Notes under the pieces: model-generated | The model's database searches: none | What the model was told of the DNA's origin: nothing | The model's input: the letters and a program-made list of their open reading frames with translations, nothing else | Shown here: in pieces, positions 1 through 9,250 of the stretch | How positions within the stretch are numbered: position 1 is the stretch's first letter | Layout: every line of letters starts with the position of its first letter | Made by a program: the position numbers and the translations under genes | Assembly (NCBI GenBank): GCA_045645245.1 | Contig: JAZRIK010000056.1 | Location: forward strand, 1-35,431 | Length of the DNA stretch: 35,431 nt | Direction: 5' to 3' | DNA from: Scatosoma sp045645245 | Lineage (GTDB): Bacteria; Bacillota; Clostridia; Christensenellales; Borkfalkiaceae

Positions 1-1272
1 GTCTCCGTATGCTAAATAATGCATATACGGAATAATGGTTATTGCGTCTCCCCAACAAGGGCTGCCGTGGTTTCTGTATATTTCACACTCAAAGGGCGCA
101 AAACCGGGCACACTGCCGTTTTCCAAAGTATCCGCACGCACCAAATCCATATACGAGCGGAAAAACTCTTTACAATCGGCGTTGTACATTGCCGTATCGC
201 AAAATACCTGCGCGTCTCCCGTCCAGCCCAAGCGTTCGTCGCGTTGCGGACAGTCGGTGGGGATGGAAATAAAGTTGCCAAGCTGTCCCCAGTAAATATT
301 TTCGTAGATGCGGTTAACCAAAGGGTTTGCACATACAAAATATCCCGTCCGACGCAGGTTTTGCGAAAGCACCAAACCTTCTAACTCGGTAATTTCTACG
401 TCTTCTATACTACCGTTTTCCACGCTGATTTCCGCATAGCGGAAGCCGTGATAGGTAAATTCGGGTGAAAAGCGCGCCGGTTTATCCGATAACGTCAATT
501 TATCCGTACAATCCGCTTTACGCAGGTTGGCTACGTACAACTCTCCGTTTTCATCTAACATTTCCGCGTGGCGTACGACGATGGTCGTACCGCTTTTGCC
601 CTTTGCCGTAAACGATAGTACTCCCGCGAAATTTTGTCTAAAATCCAACAGCCACTTATCCGTTTTCCGTAAGGTTTCCGCTTGCAGCTTTTGTACGCAT
701 ACAACCGGTTCCATATTATTGACGCGAAAGGTGCGTTTTTCGTCCGTCACGATTGCGTTCGGCAACTCGTCGTAAACCAAAAGCGCATCTTCCCGCAGTC
801 GTTCATCGATGATTTGCCCATCGAAAAAGTCGGCGTGAACAATTTCGCTGTTTTGAACCTTCCAGCTTTCGTCCGTTTGAATGATTTGCGTCGTACCGTC
901 TTCAAATTTGATAATCAGCTGTGCAAATAAGCAAAGCTCTTTACCAAACGTTTCCTTTCTAAAATACCCCAAACGCCCCTTAAACCAACCGTCGGCAAGC
1001 GTGATGGAAAGTACGTTATCTTTTTTCAAATCGTGCGTTAAATCGTACTGCCACAAATCCACAAATTTATTATAATTCGTGCAACCCGGCATAAAATACT
1101 CTTGTATTTTTCGTCCGTTAATCTCCAAAGAAAATATCCCCAACGCGGAAATTTGTAAGGTTGCTCTGCGTACCTGCTTTTTCAAAAAAAAACGTTTCAA
1201 AAAACGGGGCAACGGTAAATGAGCCGTTGCATTACTTCCTTCTATCTGTTGTTGATTGCGCTTTATCCACAT
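1..1272 (-). CDS. GH78 alpha-L-rhamnosidase, N-terminal 424 codons (runs off the left edge)
   Basis: This gene likely releases terminal alpha-L-rhamnose from plant or microbial glycans by an inverting mechanism, as known for family GH78. The reading frame is open from an ATG at 1272 to base 1 with no stop, so the C-terminal half is outside the window; family members are often around 900 residues. The first ~130 residues match the rhamnosidase N-terminal beta domain (ISALGIFSLEINGRKI, then TLADGWFKGRLGYF). The start of the (alpha/alpha)6 catalytic barrel carries the very characteristic block SIPTDCPQRDERLGWTGDAQ. No signal peptide is visible, so the enzyme is probably cytoplasmic. A GGAG lies 7 bases before the ATG, which fixes the start. 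It follows the terminator at 1474-1504, so it is probably a separate transcript from the upstream glycan operon. Confidence 0.93.
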   Translation of the reverse strand, partial: MWIKRNQQQIEGSNATAHLPLPRFLKRFFLKKQVRRATLQISALGIFSLEINGRKIQEYFMPGCTNYNKFVDLWQYDLTHDLKKDNVLSITLADGWFKGRLGYFRKETFGKELCLFAQLIIKFEDGTTQIIQTDESWKVQNSEIVHADFFDGQIIDERLREDALLVYDELPNAIVTDEKRTFRVNNMEPVVCVQKLQAETLRKTDKWLLDFRQNFAGVLSFTAKGKSGTTIVVRHAEMLDENGELYVANLRKADCTDKLTLSDKPARFSPEFTYHGFRYAEISVENGSIEDVEITELEGLVLSQNLRRTGYFVCANPLVNRIYENIYWGQLGNFISIPTDCPQRDERLGWTGDAQVFCDTAMYNADCKEFFRSYMDLVRADTLENGSVPGFAPFECEIYRNHGSPCWGDAITIIPYMHYLAYGD

Positions 1273-1306
1273 ACGAACACTCCGTCTTACTTTTATGTGT
1301 TCTCTT

Positions 1307-1312
1307 ATTATA
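1307..1312 (-). promoter_or_regulatory. Candidate -10 box for the GH78 gene
   Basis: On the minus strand a perfect TATAAT sits 35 bases before the GH78 start codon, in an AT-rich gap that follows a terminator. No good -35 hexamer is found at 16-18 bases (the 17-base position reads TAGAAG), so the promoter is either activator-dependent or misassigned. Confidence 0.35.
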
Positions 1313-1473
1313 CACCTATCTTGCTTTACCTTCTATTGTTTTTTTTTGACAACTTGCCGTTTTTTTATAGTATAACGAATGATTGAATATACAATAATTA
1401 TTATTCAAGAATAAGCAAATATGAATATAGACTTCTCGTTTTTTACGGTTCATACAAGCTCTCAAAGAATGAT

Positions 1474-1504
1474 AAAAGGAAGACGCATAAAACGTCTTCC
1501 TTTT
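1474..1504 (-). terminator. Strong intrinsic terminator after the glycan operon
   Basis: A perfect 12-base inverted repeat (AAAAGGAAGACG, 7-base loop, CGTCTTCCTTTT) lies 44 bases past the stop codon of the 1223-residue protein gene. Because the arms end in A and T runs it can act in both directions. It separates that gene from the GH78 gene. Confidence 0.85.
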
Positions 1505-1547
1505 TCAATGATTATAATTGCTACAATTTTTATCAGGTGTTGCTTAT

Positions 1548-4500
1548 CTATTTACTGCTAGGGAACCAAGCGCCGTTATCTCTTTGCTGTCCGTCATAGA
1601 ACTCGCTCTCGTCAGCTTTCGGTTGACTGCCGGGGAACCAAGCGCCATTATCTTTTTGCTCTGCGTCATAAAAATCGTCGCCTGCTTCTTTATACACATA
1701 CGGAATCACGTAAACCGCTTCGCCCGCCGCGTTTTCGATTTCGAGCGAATGATTTTCATCGAGCGCCACTAATTTTTTCTCGCCGTTGCGCCATAAAATT
1801 ACGTGCGTGTATCTGCTGCCAAACGTCAGCGTCGTCGTTTGATATGCCGCATAATCGCTTGCATATTTTCCGTCCGTCATATTCATAATCGCGTACATGT
1901 ATGCACCATATGCGTTTTTATACTCGCTAATGGTCGTGAACTCTCCATTCACTTGCGCCTTCGTCAGCGCCGTAAACGTCACCGTATTCGTCTTGCTTGA
2001 ATATGCGTCTTCACCGAAATTAACGTCGTATATATACTCGCCAAATTCACCGTCGAAACGCGCCAACGTCGTATAATATGTTTTCATCGATTGAATGTCA
2101 AACGTTTGATACGTGCTTGCAAACGCTTTATTTTCCGACATAATTTGTTGCATAAAATACCAAACGTCCGTCTTTTCGCCCGTTTCATCTACAAACGAAC
2201 TATCGCAGTCTTGATCGGTGCGTACGTGATAGGTATAATAGACGATGTTTTTCACGCCGTACGAAAGCAGAATATTATTCAGCCAACGCGCGTCGTTTTC
2301 GGTAAATTGACGTTGCGTTGCGTGCGCACCCGACGCGGAAGTAAACGTTTGCGTGACAAGGTGCAGCTCTACGTCGTGTCTCGCCGCGATTTCCGCAAGC
2401 GTTTGCATTTCCAACAAATGTCTATTTGTAGGCGCGGCTGCGGTGCCGAGTACAGGATAAATATCCGCCATCAAATAATCCGCGCCAGTCACTTCCAAAT
2501 ATTTTTCACAATACTTAATATAGCGCGCACGTTGAATTTGTAAACGCACTCCGTCTTCCATATGCGTATTATTGCTTGACGTTGAACCGATATAGTCGAT
2601 ATAATCTTCCAAATCCGTATAGAAGCTCGAATTCGTCGCATAGCCGTTGCTATCCACCGCATAGCTACCCGTCATACCCGTAATCGCTTGATACTCTACC
2701 ACCGTAAGTTCGGGGAAGCGCTGCCCTTCGATATGTCCGTACGATTCATTCGTCCAGTTGCCAAAAGGCAATAAGTTTGCGTGGATATAGATATCTTTAC
2801 CAAATACTTCTTGCGCTACGCGCTTGATGGTTTTATACGTGACGCCGTATGTACCCGATACAGGGTTTTGATCTTCTTCTTTTGTGGACAGCGTACGCGA
2901 CGGCAAGCTTTCGTCAAACATCCAAACGTGCGGCTCGTCAATCAATACCACGCCGCCAAACGCAGGATGGTTAATATAGCTTTGCAGCTGCGCTTTTACT
3001 TTATTATACATCGCGGACGATTTCACCGCCGCGCCCGTCCAGTCGCCAGAAGTTTCTTTCGTGCTTGCATAATCACTCGCCCAACGGGTACTGTATTTAC
3101 CCGCCGACAGGTAATTTAATACGTTATCCGTTAAAATAACCTTCAAGCCAGCTTGTTCCGCTAAATTGAGAATCTTCGTATAATTGTAAATGCCTTGCGT
3201 TTGACCGTTGGAGGTGACCGCAGCGTAAGATTGCGGCATAATTGCGTCAAAACCCGCTGCTTTAAGCTCTAACATATCTTCCAAGGTCGGCTCGTCGAAA
3301 GCGTAATTATTTCCGTTGGTAATACCGTTCGAAAGTGAAGAATATGCAAAGAAATTAAACGTTTTATTTGTGGCGGGGAGCAAGTTAGACGTTCCGCCGT
3401 TATCCGGCGCATAAGCCGCCGATTTCGTTCTGTTTTCCCCGATGGCGTTGTTTGTGCCTGTAAATGCGTCCAAATATACTTTTTCCAGCGCGCTTTCGCC
3501 CGTCAATACAACCGAGAGCGCATTTCCGCTATATCCGCTGCCGATACGAATTGTATAATATTCGCCGTCCGCATTATAAACGTATTGCACGTTTGCCGTG
3601 GAGCCGTTGACGCTCACCGACGCCAAATCTTTGTCGGTATATACCCTAAATTGCAGGGTGGTTGCACCGCTGTTAAATACCTTATTTACGTACGCGCTTG
3701 CGATATTTACCGTAAGCGTATTGCCCGCAGGTTGCGTGCTCATCGCGTACATGCCCCTGCCGTTTGTTCTCTCGCTAATCTTTTCAATCGCGCTTTCAGG
3801 GTCCGTACTGATTGCCGAATTTGCGCCAAATTCGAAATCTTCCGTGATACTATCATATATAGGCGAAACTTCTTCTACGTAGAACGTGACGTTATTAACA
3901 ATCGAGCTTGAACCGGAATTTCCACCCGTTGCCGATTGAAATTGCAAACGGAATTCGAAAGCAGTACTACTGTTATAACGCGTATTTAAGTACAGCTCGT
4001 ATGCACTGCGGTTAAATTGCAGCCAAATGGTTCCACCGTCTTGTTCATAACGGATATAATCGTCGCCGAGATAGCTCGCGCTCGACGTTTTTTTGTAGCT
4101 CATAAAGAATTGACCGATACGATAATTGCTCAAGCCCGTCAATTTTATGCGTACCGCTTTTACCTTGGAAAGTGCAAATACCTTTTCCAAATATTCGCTA
4201 TTTAAGGTGTAGTACGCCGTATTGGACGTACCGCTCACTTTAATCTTGGAATTCTCTAATTTTGCCGAGCCGGACCCATTATTGAGGAAAGAGCTGCCCT
4301 TATAAAGGGGATACATTTTGCTTGTATTCCAAGAAGTCGCAGAACCGCTCCAGCTTGTAATTGCCGCAGGAACGCTGTCCTTTTCAACTACCGTCACCTT
4401 GCAGGTCTTCGTTAAGCTGCCAACCGATAACGTAATCGTTGTCGTGCCAGCCGCTACGCCAGTCACTCTGCCGTTGCCGTCCACTTTCGCAATATTCTCA

Positions 4501-5219
4501 TTTGCCGAAGTATAAGTGATACCGTAGCCAAACGGCAAAGTATCTGCAACCAAATAATCGCTGCCGCCCACTTCTACCCCAAACGTAGGTCGTGATAAAT
4601 TGAGCGCTTGAATTTCACCGCTATCCACAGCCGCCTCTACGTAGCTTTCCAAAAATTGCTTTTGCGTATCAGTCGTCCACATATTATACGCCAGCGCCCA
4701 GCTTGCCGCTTCCGCTGCCGAATAGGTACGCGGCTCCGTGTTCATCTCGTACACGGTATTGCCGTTTGCGTTTTTTACTTCTACAAACGATTGCGCCGTG
4801 ATATCCACCGCCACTGCGTTTGTGGGGATATTTAACAATACCGTATTCCAACCGTCTGCGTGCCAAGCGCTCGTGGGTACGTCGGTTGTATAAGAAGTGT
4901 ATTGCTTATTGCTCCCATCCATAGTCACGCCGTCCCACAACTTAAAGCGAAGCTGCGTGTACCAGCTATAATCGTACTTGTAGGGAGAATAGACCGCTTC
5001 TAAATCCGTCTTGAATTCTGTTGCGTACGTCATAAAACGCAAGCCCTGCGCCTTGGGATATTGCGCCGTACCTTCCGTACGCACGGACGCGCCTTTGTAC
5101 ATTGTGAACTTGCTTGCGTCGATTTCGCTATCCGCTGCCGTCAGCAGGGACGCACCCACGGAAAAGCTCGCCAAAAGCCCTAACGCCAAAGCGCCTACGT
5201 ATGCCTTTTTGTGTCTCAT
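1548..5219 (-). CDS. Secreted multidomain TIM-barrel (glycosidase-like) surface protein with WFPG tail repeats
   Basis: This is a 1223-residue exported protein, last gene of the glycan operon; its substrate is unknown. It begins with a signal peptide (MRHKK, then a hydrophobic stretch to about residue 28). An N-terminal domain with the GASVRT...GLRF pattern (about 40-195) follows, then a Big_2 Ig-like domain (about 205-277) and two beta-type modules (about 290-600) that share a YL..VF core with the repeats of the protein at 14658. A TIM-barrel-like region (about 620-1080) carries VVLIDEP near 761, NLLPFG near 819, LMADIYP near 919, QTF near 958 and YYTYH near 997. The same motif order occurs in the proteins at 5261 and 9251. 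A small beta domain ends in GEAVYVIPY, where the lipoprotein relative stops; a ~43-residue tail with two DNGAWFP motifs is added here. The DEP glutamate is the likely acid/base, but the enzyme family is not one I can name. The SD AAGGAAGGG supports the start. Confidence 0.8.
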   Translation of the reverse strand: MRHKKAYVGALALGLLASFSVGASLLTAADSEIDASKFTMYKGASVRTEGTAQYPKAQGLRFMTYATEFKTDLEAVYSPYKYDYSWYTQLRFKLWDGVTMDGSNKQYTSYTTDVPTSAWHADGWNTVLLNIPTNAVAVDITAQSFVEVKNANGNTVYEMNTEPRTYSAAEAASWALAYNMWTTDTQKQFLESYVEAAVDSGEIQALNLSRPTFGVEVGGSDYLVADTLPFGYGITYTSANENIAKVDGNGRVTGVAAGTTTITLSVGSLTKTCKVTVVEKDSVPAAITSWSGSATSWNTSKMYPLYKGSSFLNNGSGSAKLENSKIKVSGTSNTAYYTLNSEYLEKVFALSKVKAVRIKLTGLSNYRIGQFFMSYKKTSSASYLGDDYIRYEQDGGTIWLQFNRSAYELYLNTRYNSSTAFEFRLQFQSATGGNSGSSSIVNNVTFYVEEVSPIYDSITEDFEFGANSAISTDPESAIEKISERTNGRGMYAMSTQPAGNTLTVNIASAYVNKVFNSGATTLQFRVYTDKDLASVSVNGSTANVQYVYNADGEYYTIRIGSGYSGNALSVVLTGESALEKVYLDAFTGTNNAIGENRTKSAAYAPDNGGTSNLLPATNKTFNFFAYSSLSNGITNGNNYAFDEPTLEDMLELKAAGFDAIMPQSYAAVTSNGQTQGIYNYTKILNLAEQAGLKVILTDNVLNYLSAGKYSTRWASDYASTKETSGDWTGAAVKSSAMYNKVKAQLQSYINHPAFGGVVLIDEPHVWMFDESLPSRTLSTKEEDQNPVSGTYGVTYKTIKRVAQEVFGKDIYIHANLLPFGNWTNESYGHIEGQRFPELTVVEYQAITGMTGSYAVDSNGYATNSSFYTDLEDYIDYIGSTSSNNTHMEDGVRLQIQRARYIKYCEKYLEVTGADYLMADIYPVLGTAAAPTNRHLLEMQTLAEIAARHDVELHLVTQTFTSASGAHATQRQFTENDARWLNNILLSYGVKNIVYYTYHVRTDQDCDSSFVDETGEKTDVWYFMQQIMSENKAFASTYQTFDIQSMKTYYTTLARFDGEFGEYIYDVNFGEDAYSSKTNTVTFTALTKAQVNGEFTTISEYKNAYGAYMYAIMNMTDGKYASDYAAYQTTTLTFGSRYTHVILWRNGEKKLVALDENHSLEIENAAGEAVYVIPYVYKEAGDDFYDAEQKDNGAWFPGSQPKADESEFYDGQQRDNGAWFPSSK
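1557..1676 (-). repeat. Two 16-residue C-terminal tail repeats (DNGAWFP motif), period 72 bases
   Basis: The last 43 residues of the 1223-residue protein hold two tandem copies: DFYDAEQKDNGAWFPG at residues 1182-1197 (bases 1629-1676) and EFYDGQQRDNGAWFPS at residues 1206-1221 (bases 1557-1604). The tail lies outside the conserved beta domain. The same pattern (F.D....DNG.WFPG) ends the 48-residue peptide encoded at 16886-17032. Confidence 0.9.
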
Positions 5220-5260
5220 AATAACCCTTCCTTTTTTTATTTTTTTGCTTTCAATGTTTT

Positions 5261-6697
5261 TTATTTTATTTCCACAAACACAGCGTCGCCGACTTTTAAG
5301 GATAATAAATAATACCCGTCCTTATCCGCTTTTACGCGAATTTTTTTGCCGCGGAAATAGAATTTTTTCTTGCCTGCGGGCAGTTCAACGCGTACCTGCA
5401 TAGGTCCTACGCCGTCAAACAGCTCATCGCGAACGTTGCCGAAGTTCTCTATCATATACAGCTTATCGCCATTGCAGCTTAACGAAGCTTGCTCCGTGAT
5501 AAGCGCAACGCCTTTATCAATTTGCAGCTTAAACGGACATTTTTCGTTTGTATATGCGTGTCTGGTCCAGTCGAAATCTTCGTTCGTTTTACCGTCTTCC
5601 GCGACGATATACGAGTTTTCATAGCGATACTTCAACCCCACCTTCGCAAATTTTTTCATTTCGGAAATGATGCGTTTGGTATAGTGATACAACGCCGATT
5701 TTGAACCGTCCAAGTTGATAAACGCCGCGCCGTCCGCTTCGCCAAAACCGTTTTTATAATCGAAATCGGGTTTTGCCACATAGGTATAGAAAGAGAATTC
5801 TCTAACGCCAAAGCCGAGCGCTAAATTCGTTTGCCAGTACATATCGCTCTCATTCATTCTACGGTTATGTATCGCGCCTTTGTACGCGTGCGAGAACGAT
5901 TGCAAAACCACCCTAAATTCTAAATCGCGGTCCTTGCAAATTTTACCTACTAATTGGTAGTTGGGCAAGGTGCTGCCGCTGATGATATATTCGCGGCGGA
6001 ATGGATATTCGTCAAACAATACGTTGTCGATTTGCGTCGCGTCTAAAAAATCGATTACGTATTTTTCATAAATGGGAATTTTGCTGGTGGGAATTGCGTC
6101 CGTCGCAATTTTCAAAACGGGATCGTCTTGCTTGTTTTGAAGTTCGCTATCCGACAAGAACAAATCCACGTGCGAGCCAAGCGGTAATAGGTTGCATTGC
6201 AGCTCTACGCCCGGTAATATTCTGCTTAATGAACGCGCAATTTGACCGTATGCAGGAAATTGTGAATATTTCGGCTCGTCAAATAGCTGAATTCCGTGAA
6301 AGCCCTTTCTCTTGCAGTACGGAGCTACGCATTTTTTAAGCTCTGCGTCTAATTCCGCTTCCGTTGCGAAACGCTTGCCTTCGCCGACCAAATCGCGCTC
6401 ATCACGAATCCATCGATCGAAACGACGGTCGGTCACAAGCACTTTCTTGCCGCCCGCTTTCGTAAACAGCTCAAACACTTTTTTGCAGTTCGATCCTTCC
6501 CAAACGCCCTTAAACTCGTTTCCGTTTTCACTCCCGCCGCGCGCCTGTACGATATTAAAACCGCAGTCTAAATATTCCTTGTACCGCTTAACGCTGCGCA
6601 TATCTTCGCCAAAGGTATAGGTGTAGCCGTTATGCGTGTACGTACCGTCGCCGGGACAGTTATAGCAATAAAACGAATACTCTTTTCTCTTTTTCAT
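5261..6697 (-). CDS. Cytoplasmic TIM-barrel glycosidase-like protein, relative of the secreted and lipoprotein forms
   Basis: This 478-residue protein belongs to the same family as the proteins at 1548 and 9251 but lacks a signal peptide and lipobox, so it is probably cytoplasmic. The shared motifs appear in order: GIQLFDEP near residue 141, CNLLPLG soon after, VLFDEYP near 228, LEFRVVLQSF, and the block from MYWQTNLALGFGVREF to SFYTY. The DEP glutamate and the acidic DEYP pair are plausible active-site residues by position (inference). It follows the GH106-like gene directly and presumably works on the same intracellular oligosaccharide. The ATG at 6697 is chosen; an in-frame GTG at 6709, immediately after the upstream stop, would add four residues (MRRS). 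Family assignment to a numbered GH family could not be made by eye. Confidence 0.75.
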   Translation of the reverse strand: MKKRKEYSFYCYNCPGDGTYTHNGYTYTFGEDMRSVKRYKEYLDCGFNIVQARGGSENGNEFKGVWEGSNCKKVFELFTKAGGKKVLVTDRRFDRWIRDERDLVGEGKRFATEAELDAELKKCVAPYCKRKGFHGIQLFDEPKYSQFPAYGQIARSLSRILPGVELQCNLLPLGSHVDLFLSDSELQNKQDDPVLKIATDAIPTSKIPIYEKYVIDFLDATQIDNVLFDEYPFRREYIISGSTLPNYQLVGKICKDRDLEFRVVLQSFSHAYKGAIHNRRMNESDMYWQTNLALGFGVREFSFYTYVAKPDFDYKNGFGEADGAAFINLDGSKSALYHYTKRIISEMKKFAKVGLKYRYENSYIVAEDGKTNEDFDWTRHAYTNEKCPFKLQIDKGVALITEQASLSCNGDKLYMIENFGNVRDELFDGVGPMQVRVELPAGKKKFYFRGKKIRVKADKDGYYLLSLKVGDAVFVEIK

Positions 6698-6709
6698 ACT
6701 TCTTCTCAC

Positions 6710-9178
6710 TTAATATAAAATTTTTACAGGTCCAAATAAACCGCTGCCCTGTAAGGCGGTGTCTTTGCAAAATTCCAGCTCTTTTTCAAAATATACCGTT
6801 AATTTATACGCTTCCATTTTCTCAAACGATTTCGTATGCACGTACTCGTTCGCCGCTGTGTTGGAAACACAAATTTGCAACCGATTTTCTTGTTGCAGTA
6901 TGCCGTCAGGAATGATAAATTGATACGGCGGCATTACTTTCACGCCGATTTGCTTGCCATTGAGTACTACCTTTGCCGTATGCTTTACGTCGCCCAAATC
7001 CAAAATCGCTTGTTTTGCGTTTTCAGGCATTGTAAACGCCGTTTCATATACGCAATCGCCCGAAAATTCTTCGCCAACACACGTTTTCCAGTCGCCAAGT
7101 TGCACAGCTTTCGCTTGCTCGTCGCACGCTTTCGTTTGCAGCTCGTTATCGCCGATAATAAACCGATTTTTAGGCGTAAACGTAAAGTTTTCAAGCACAA
7201 GCTCTTTGCTCGTTTGCAAAGGTTGCTGCGCCGTAATTTCCTTATCGGTAAACCATATCCCCGCCGTTTCGCCGCATTGCAAAGCAAAGGTGAAGTTCGC
7301 CGTTTCGATAGGATAAATCGCGCCTTCCGTAATGTTTAAGAAATACGCTTTTTTGTCCGCTTTAATAAATTCAACGCATACCTGCCCCTGTCCTTCGTTG
7401 AAAGCGAGCAATAATTCGCCATCGTCTAAAACACGCTTCGCCGTTAAAATATTCTTGCCCTTTAAGCGCGTTTCCGTCGGCACTTGGTCTAAATTTTGGT
7501 TTGTATAGACCTTACCGCCACCGTTTTCAAACATTGCAAGTCTTTGTCGGCTTGCTTTGGAAATCGCTTGACAATCGGGCAATACCACCACGGAATATTT
7601 AGCAAGCCCTACGCTAATTTTGCCTTGCGCGAGTTGCATCTCGTCCGCATTTTCCAGTACGTCGTCGTCAAAAACATCAAATGCTACGCCTTTTTCTTCG
7701 AGTGCTTTACCGCATTCGTTAAACGACTGCGCCGCCCCGTCCTTTAAGCTCGGCACTACGTAATCCGCCGTCGGCATATACATCGCCACTTCGTTTTGCT
7801 GCACGCCAAGCGAAGCAACGTACGCCAACCGCGACATATAGCTGTTGATATGCTCTAAATCGCTATAATACGAAACGGTTTTCGAAAAGTTAGGCAATTC
7901 GCCTGCCATAAAGTGCCCCGTTTGCCCATACGATATCAGCATCGGGTTATAAATATTGATACCGCGGATTGCTTGCGCGCCCACTACGTACCGCATTTCA
8001 TCGTACGTAAGGCAAGGCCCGTAAACCGCAAACGATTCGCTCATACATTTGCTCGCCCCGTTTTGCACAGCCGCGGACGACGCCAAACGCGGGAAAAACG
8101 GACATTTGGTTTTATACGCTGTTTCCCTTGGGAATATTTGCCGCCATATAACGTCCACCCCGGGAATATCCAAACAACGCAATGCACGCAAAATATTGTA
8201 GTTATACCCGCCGCGGTATGCGCCCAACAACTCGTCGTCCTTATCTACGTGCCCCGTGAACGCAAGTCCGTTTTCGTTTGCCCACTTTTTGCATTCTAAC
8301 ATAAAGTTTTCGCAGTATAACGCGCTGCACATATCGTAAAAATCGATAAGGGCGCGCCAGTCTGCTTCCAACGGCTCTACTACCCCTTTCAAAACAGGGA
8401 AGTAGGGAACGATAGAATAGCCGTACCGCTTTTCAAATTCTTCTTCTACGCCAACGAACGCAGGCACGATACCAGGGCCTACCGGCTCGTCCGTGAACAA
8501 TGCCTGCACCGTTTTGCCAAAATGCGCACGAATTTTTTCTTTATAGCCCGCGTGCGTGCTTTCTATAAATTTTTCCGCTGATTCCTTTAACAAAAGATCG
8601 GGGAAATCGGGCTCGTTAGGGTTAGGGAAATAACGAACGTGCGAATAATATTCCGCAATTTCTACCGTTTCATCAAATACCTGCCCCACTTGTACACGTT
8701 CTCTGCCGATAAATGCCGCCAAAGCGTTTTCACCCAAGGCATACGCTTTTCCGCTCTCTAAAATGACTGTTCTTTTTTCCAAAGTACGTTTTGCAAGCTG
8801 CGGATTTTCGCGCAAAACTTTACCGCACGCACCGCCTGACGGCCAACCGCCTTCATCGTATATCCAAGTAAGCATTCCGCGCTTTTGCGCTTGTTCCATC
8901 GCAAACGCATACAGCGAAAAATATTCATCGGATAAATACTCGGGCGAAAGCTGCGTAGGGATACGCGTAGGACGGAAATGCGCAGGTAAAGGAATGATAT
9001 AAAACGCCCTTATCCCCATTTCCTGCATTTCGTCCAAACGCTTGCTAATGCCTTCTTCCGTTAAAGCGTCGTTCCACGTCCAAGAATAGATGGGCGCAAA
9101 CTCTGTATCGGGAGAAGTAAACTTTCTTTCGTTAAATTGTTTGTATTGTTTTTGATAGAACGACCGCTCAATTTTCAT
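6710..9178 (-). CDS. GH106-like glycoside hydrolase (putative alpha-L-rhamnosidase), cytoplasmic
   Basis: This 822-residue enzyme resembles family GH106, whose characterised members are alpha-L-rhamnosidases acting on pectic glycans. The N-terminal barrel has the typical opening YSWTWNDALTEEGI, then GIRAFYIIPLP and YDEGGWPSGGACGKVL near residue 111, and later VQALFTDEP and FTGHVDKDDELLGAYRGGYN. A C-terminal beta-sandwich of the galactose-binding type follows (AILDLGDVKHTAKVVLNGKQ). No signal peptide is present. The start is ATG 9178 because AGGAG lies 7 bases before it; an in-frame ATG at 9202 exists, but the extension would contain the ribosome site itself. It is third in the operon, after two lipoproteins and a 72-base gap containing a hairpin. 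Substrate specificity is inferred from the family and from the nearby GH78 gene. Confidence 0.85.
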   Translation of the reverse strand: MKIERSFYQKQYKQFNERKFTSPDTEFAPIYSWTWNDALTEEGISKRLDEMQEMGIRAFYIIPLPAHFRPTRIPTQLSPEYLSDEYFSLYAFAMEQAQKRGMLTWIYDEGGWPSGGACGKVLRENPQLAKRTLEKRTVILESGKAYALGENALAAFIGRERVQVGQVFDETVEIAEYYSHVRYFPNPNEPDFPDLLLKESAEKFIESTHAGYKEKIRAHFGKTVQALFTDEPVGPGIVPAFVGVEEEFEKRYGYSIVPYFPVLKGVVEPLEADWRALIDFYDMCSALYCENFMLECKKWANENGLAFTGHVDKDDELLGAYRGGYNYNILRALRCLDIPGVDVIWRQIFPRETAYKTKCPFFPRLASSAAVQNGASKCMSESFAVYGPCLTYDEMRYVVGAQAIRGINIYNPMLISYGQTGHFMAGELPNFSKTVSYYSDLEHINSYMSRLAYVASLGVQQNEVAMYMPTADYVVPSLKDGAAQSFNECGKALEEKGVAFDVFDDDVLENADEMQLAQGKISVGLAKYSVVVLPDCQAISKASRQRLAMFENGGGKVYTNQNLDQVPTETRLKGKNILTAKRVLDDGELLLAFNEGQGQVCVEFIKADKKAYFLNITEGAIYPIETANFTFALQCGETAGIWFTDKEITAQQPLQTSKELVLENFTFTPKNRFIIGDNELQTKACDEQAKAVQLGDWKTCVGEEFSGDCVYETAFTMPENAKQAILDLGDVKHTAKVVLNGKQIGVKVMPPYQFIIPDGILQQENRLQICVSNTAANEYVHTKSFEKMEAYKLTVYFEKELEFCKDTALQGSGLFGPVKILY
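7370..7387 (+). repeat. Repeat-like match inside the GH106-like gene
   Basis: TTCAACGCATACCTGCCC, one change from consensus, encoding GQVCVE on the minus strand. The peptide fits its beta strand, so chance similarity is possible. Confidence 0.45.
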
Positions 9179-9205
9179 ACAAACGCTCCTTTTTTTACGC
9201 ACGCA

Positions 9206-9236
9206 AGCGGAATACGTCTATTCGGCGTATTCCGCT
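9206..9236 (-). other. Stem-loop between operon genes
   Basis: A perfect 11-base inverted repeat (AGCGGAATACG, 9-base loop, CGTATTCCGCT) fills the gap between the lipoprotein gene and the GH106-like gene. It is not followed by a T run on the minus strand, so it does not look like an intrinsic terminator. An RNA-processing or stabilising element that sets different protein levels is a reasonable guess. Confidence 0.6.
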
Positions 9237-9250
9237 CGGTTTATTTGCTC

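Noticed and set aside
9206..9236. Intrinsic terminator in the glycan operon
   Set aside because: The stem is strong, but no T run follows on the coding strand; the next bases are TGCGTGCG and then A residues.
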